NCBI GenBank assembly: GCA_950022655.1
Contig: OX465584.1
Span: forward strand, 64,172,841 to 64,236,840
Length of the DNA: 64,000 bases
Reading direction: 5' to 3'
DNA from: Alentia gelatinosa
Lineage: Eukaryota; Annelida; Polychaeta; Phyllodocida; Polynoidae
The position numbers and the translations under genes were made by a program. Each line of letters opens with the position of its first letter. Position 1 is the stretch's first letter. The notes beneath the pieces were generated by a model, which saw only the letters and a program-made list of their open reading frames with translations, was not told the DNA's origin and ran no database searches. Below, in pieces: positions 61,253 to 64,000 of this stretch.

Positions 61253-61277
61253 CTCCAGTCCCTGCATCCTATGGCTA
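61253..61277 (+). repeat. 39-bp unit fragment
   Basis: CTCCAGTCCCTGCATCCTAT / GGCTA matches the minisatellite unit of 30235-30551. The preceding 61130-61250 is unclassified, with GGGGCTGG repeats. Confidence 0.75.
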
Positions 61278-61296
61278 AGAATGGTGACTTTGATCA

Positions 61297-61443
61297 AAAC
61301 AAGTTGCTTCTGTATTTATCTCACCCCTGTACTCACTAGAAGAACAGACGACACACAGGATATATATGATGTCATAGACCATGGAGAATAGACTGTAATA
61401 CTCGTAGGGACATGGAGAACGAGTTTCCATTGTTAAGTATATG
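61297..61443 (-). mobile_element. Fam8 copy
   Basis: GTTGCTTCTGTATTTATCTC / ACCCC, then TCATAGACCATGGAGAATAG and GGAGAACGAGTTTCCATTGT / TAAG. Inverted partner of 565-705. Confidence 0.7.
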
Positions 61444-61572
61444 AAATGAAAATAGTCACTAGAGCAGCTGTCATGAGTAGCTCCCGTGAACAGACGCCCA
61501 TGAACACAATATACTATTTTTCCGTATGTGCCACCCGGAGCATACAACATATCCGTGTGCACTAGGTATGTC

Positions 61573-61694
61573 CATACACACTCCCTGTGTGTTTTCTCTG
61601 GACACTTTGTATTAGGTGGATATATCTGTATTCTCCAGGCATGGTGATACACACTCCCTGTGTGTTTTCTATGGACACTTTGTATTAGGTGGAT
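61573..61694 (+). repeat. 74-bp direct repeat pair
   Basis: ACACACTCCCTGTGTGTTTT / CT(C/A)TGGACACTTTGTATTA / GGTGGAT occurs at about 61575 and 61649. ACACACTCCCTGTGTGT is itself a dyad. A 154-codon minus frame crosses this and the Fam8 copy and is judged an artefact. Confidence 0.85.
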
Positions 61695-61939
61695 AATAAA
61701 TACATGTACCGGCTGAGACAGGCTGAGTACGTGTGCCATACTCAGATTCTAGTCACGACACAGGACTGGAGGCTGTCATACTCAATAGGAGAGTCGTCAT
61801 GAGCTTCTCAGATCAGCCACTATTCACTCCCAACCGTCAGGTCGGTGAGTGTGGTGTATGAGAAGGAGAGAGAGTGAGCAGTTTTAAAGTACCGAGGTGG
61901 TGGGAGTGGTATAACAGAGACAGCGAATGAGTGGTTTTA

Positions 61940-62221
61940 GGCCCGGCGTCCACCTACTATGATGGAAATTTAGACCTACCGATATGGCACCGATACAAAA
62001 AGCCAATATCAGAGACATATCGGGAAGGTGCAAAATCGTAGACATATGTCTAGACATGCCAATCCACGACGCATTGTATGTGGTTTTTATCGGTGTCTGA
62101 TCGCAGAAACGTGGTCAACTGCCCCGATATTAGGGGACCTTCCGACGCGATTTAGATTTTTTATCGGGAGATGCATCCTTAGATCCTATCGGACCATATC
62201 GTAGTAGGTGGACGCCGGGCC
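61940..62221 (-). mobile_element. Fam3 MITE, 282 bp, copy 2
   Basis: TTA on both sides (61937-61939, 62222-62224). Ends GGCCCGGCGTCCACCTACTA and its inverse. Interior words (GGTTTTTATCGGTGTCTGAT, GAAACGTGGTCAACTGCCCC) match copy 1 reversed. Confidence 0.92.
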
Positions 62222-62314
62222 TTAAAGTACAGAGATGGTTGAGTATGAGTTTCCATACCAGAGAATGACGGTACAAAATCTAAAAAGAGAATATAAGAGA
62301 ATGCAAGTGGGCTT

Positions 62315-62490
62315 GAAATAGTCGACTAGATAGGCGGTGATTCTGTGAAAACTCATAGTCGTCAGTGTAAACGCTTGGGTACATTCTGAGGTCAACGACT
62401 TTTGTGATGGACATTGCCACCACCTGACGACTTTTAGCTTAATGATCTACAGTCGTCACATTTTTAGTCGTCCAATGTAAATACCGGTTG
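62315..62490 (-). mobile_element. Fam1 copies
   Basis: AAACTCATAGTCGTCAGTGT / AAACGC, GGACATTGCCACCACCTGAC and CACATTTTTAGTCGTCCAAT / GTAAATACCGG. Two adjacent minus-oriented units. Confidence 0.75.
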
Positions 62491-62619
62491 ACGCACAATT
62501 TCCAATTTTGGTGACAACATTCGTAGGAATCCCACCTGTTACTTTATTTCACCAGATAATCTACTCATGTAGTACCATAATTCCTTCTCGAACATCTATA
62601 TTTGTTAGGAATTGGATAA

Positions 62620-62995
62620 AGTCCTATGCACATCTACCAATACAGGGTTGAACGATTAGTTCCCAAATTGTATAGTTGTCGGTGAACTTGTCGTAGGCAT
62701 ATTACATTACCCGTCTGTCGTCCGAACGGGGAGTGTTTCCAATGTTCCATTGTTGCCGACTGGATTTGATCAACTTTTGCAAGGAATTTATTAACATCGG
62801 CCGACAACTTGTCGTTGACAAAAGAACATCTGAAGCGGGGGGTTTCACTAATCGTTGGTTGACCCTTGCCTTGCTGTCCTATATCTACCGACTAGGGCCG
62901 ACTCTGTAAGGATGCCTCGCCTGAGACAAAGTATCATTCCTTTGTCGCCGACAAAGGTACATCAATGTTCCGAAATCGGTATATATGCATTGGGC
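62620..62995 (-). mobile_element. Fam5 MITE
   Basis: TAA, then AGTCCTATGCACATCTACCA ... GAAATCGGTATATATGCATT / GGGC followed by TTA. The interior is as at 38126-38532 (GAACGATTAGTTCCCAAATT, GATGCCTCGCCTGAGACAAA). Confidence 0.85.
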
Positions 62996-62998
62996 TTA

Positions 62999-63807
62999 CG
63001 GAATATTAGCCCCCCGTTTAGGAAACATTAGCTGGTTGTATTATAGACCCTTATAAGGGTTCTGTGGCTGTTTGCTACTGTCCCTTAATGAAGGTTTTTC
63101 CCGCGCTGAAATATGATTACCTGTGAAGCGTAATAATGATCATAATGACTTTCGGAAACCACCAAATGCAATAATAGAAGTTGTGTTGTTTTTTCCCCTA
63201 AATCCCTTCCATACAACACAGTGTAGGTTGGCGAAAGCTTCGCTGGCCCAATTAAGGTCCTCATTGGAGCATATGTGGCAGAGACTATTGCATTATGTAG
63301 TCATTAAATGAATTGGAGCTGCAAAGATTATATGGAGGTTCCCTTCCGAGCACTAACTGCCTCAGGAGACACACAGAAACCTTGTTTTACTAGAATAAAT
63401 TCGATCTCTACTCTAAGTATCTTGATTTACAGAGCTAAGGCAATTCACTATCCATTACTAAATATGAACATATATGAAAGGTAATCTTATCGGGTGTTTT
63501 ATATTCAAGTAGAGTTATGCTTCTTGCAAGGTAAGGCTTCTTTGATTTGTAAAGATTCATTTGTTTTGCTGTCCAATGTGTGATATATATAGAATCCTAA
63601 AATGGAGGTTAGTAATTATCAATATGAGCACAATCATGCAAGTGGAGTTTCAAAGAAGCCAATTAATTTCTTCAATTTTGGCTACTCGAGCCAACTGTTG
63701 GCTTCTATCGTGAAATGATTACTTCAGATGGAATATAAAGATTACTACTGTGAGTGGTGGAGTATGGTTCTTATGATCAGAGTTCATCAAGTTCTATACT
63801 TCTTCTG
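62999..63807. other. Nothing recognised
   Basis: AT-rich unique sequence. GCCAATTAATTTCTTC / AGCCAACTGTTGGCTTCTA near 63657-63710 recalls the stem words of 48470-49790 but is not a clear unit. Confidence 0.4.
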
Positions 63808-63810
63808 TAA

Positions 63811-64000
63811 CTCTAACCCGGCGTTTACACTAGACGATTATAGGTGGCAATTCTTGAACCTGACAACTTTCAGCCGTAAAAGTCTAGAAATCGTCTTATA
63901 TAAACGCCAAGAGTGTGGCGACTGCAGATCGTCTGATTACGTCTGATTATGCAATAAAGCACCACCTCACGACTATTGAACACGCTCTGATGCCGGCGAT
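63811..64000. mobile_element. Fam1 copy, cut by the window end
   Basis: TAA, then CCCGGCGTTTACACTAGACG / ATTATAGG; an inner right end ATCGTCTTATATAAACGCCA occurs near 63892, and GATTATGCAATAAAGCACCA / CCTCACGACTATTG follows. Confidence 0.8.

Noticed and set aside
61275..61739. 154-codon minus frame with mixed composition
   Set aside because: It crosses a Fam8 copy and a 74-bp direct repeat, so part of it is demonstrably repeat sequence. No known family is recognised.

Overview
The window looks like gene-poor, repeat-saturated nuclear DNA of an invertebrate animal. I recognise no complete protein-coding gene, rRNA, tRNA, CRISPR array or bacterial-style operon. CpG is not obviously depleted. 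Small CpG-rich islands carry ETS, CRE, NRF1, YY1, E2F, CCAAT and E-box type sites, a mix typical of metazoan promoters. Mobile DNA is mostly short non-autonomous foldback elements. I cannot name the species; a marine invertebrate would fit, but that is a guess.

Family labels are mine. Fam1 has ends GGCGTTTACACTAGACGA. Fam2 has GGCGTCCACCAACCACGACA. Fam3 has GGCCCGGCGTCCACCTACTA. Fam4 has CCCCACCTACCACGAT. Fam5 has GCCCAATGCCCATCTACCG. Fam6 has TGCCCCAGTCACACCGGCGT. Fam7 has CAGGGACCTGTTTCACTAGT. Fam8 carries TTAACATTGGGAACTCGTAT and Fam9 carries CACAATACTCCA arms; both have TTTATCTCACCCC-like edges. Fam10 to Fam22 are further dispersed repeats described where they occur. Fam1 to Fam6 and several singletons lie between TAA or TTA trinucleotides, which suggests PIF/Harbinger-type MITEs, but no transposase gene is present.

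Layout. 0-10 kb: dispersed MITEs, a decamer array (7.0 kb) and a ~0.5 kb tandem duplication (7.4-8.3 kb). 10-18.5 kb: a 45-bp minisatellite, a promoter-like island (11.4 kb), a 64-bp array grown from Fam1 (12-13 kb), a 75-bp satellite (13.7-15.1 kb), a GGAGGG array (16-17 kb) and Fam1 copies, one split by a clean MITE insertion. 18.7-25.6 kb: a Fam6 element holding a 77-bp satellite, a tandemly duplicated locus (20.4-22.7 kb), a Fam1 cluster and a 1.25-kb decamer array. 26-28 kb: two more polypurine arrays. 28-33 kb: 39-bp and 46-bp minisatellites and a strong promoter-like island (31.1-31.4 kb). 33.8-35 kb: a 76-77-bp Fam1 satellite. 35-41 kb: promoter-like islands and nested MITEs, ending in a 1.34-kb Fam2 element that holds ten near-identical 100-bp units. 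41-64 kb: interspersed Fam1-Fam22 copies, a 47-bp array, a stem-loop array (48.5-49.8 kb), the unamplified Fam2 copy (52.7 kb), two 282-bp Fam3 copies, and promoter-like islands near 51.4, 55.3 and 60.4 kb.

No genes can be seen working together. The main story is repeat biology: several short elements have grown internal or terminal tandem arrays, and in some cases an unexpanded relative lies in the same window. A few short coding-like stretches near CpG-rich islands or splice-like signals (25.9, 33.3-33.8, 45.5, 51.4 and 55.3 kb) are the only candidates for exons.
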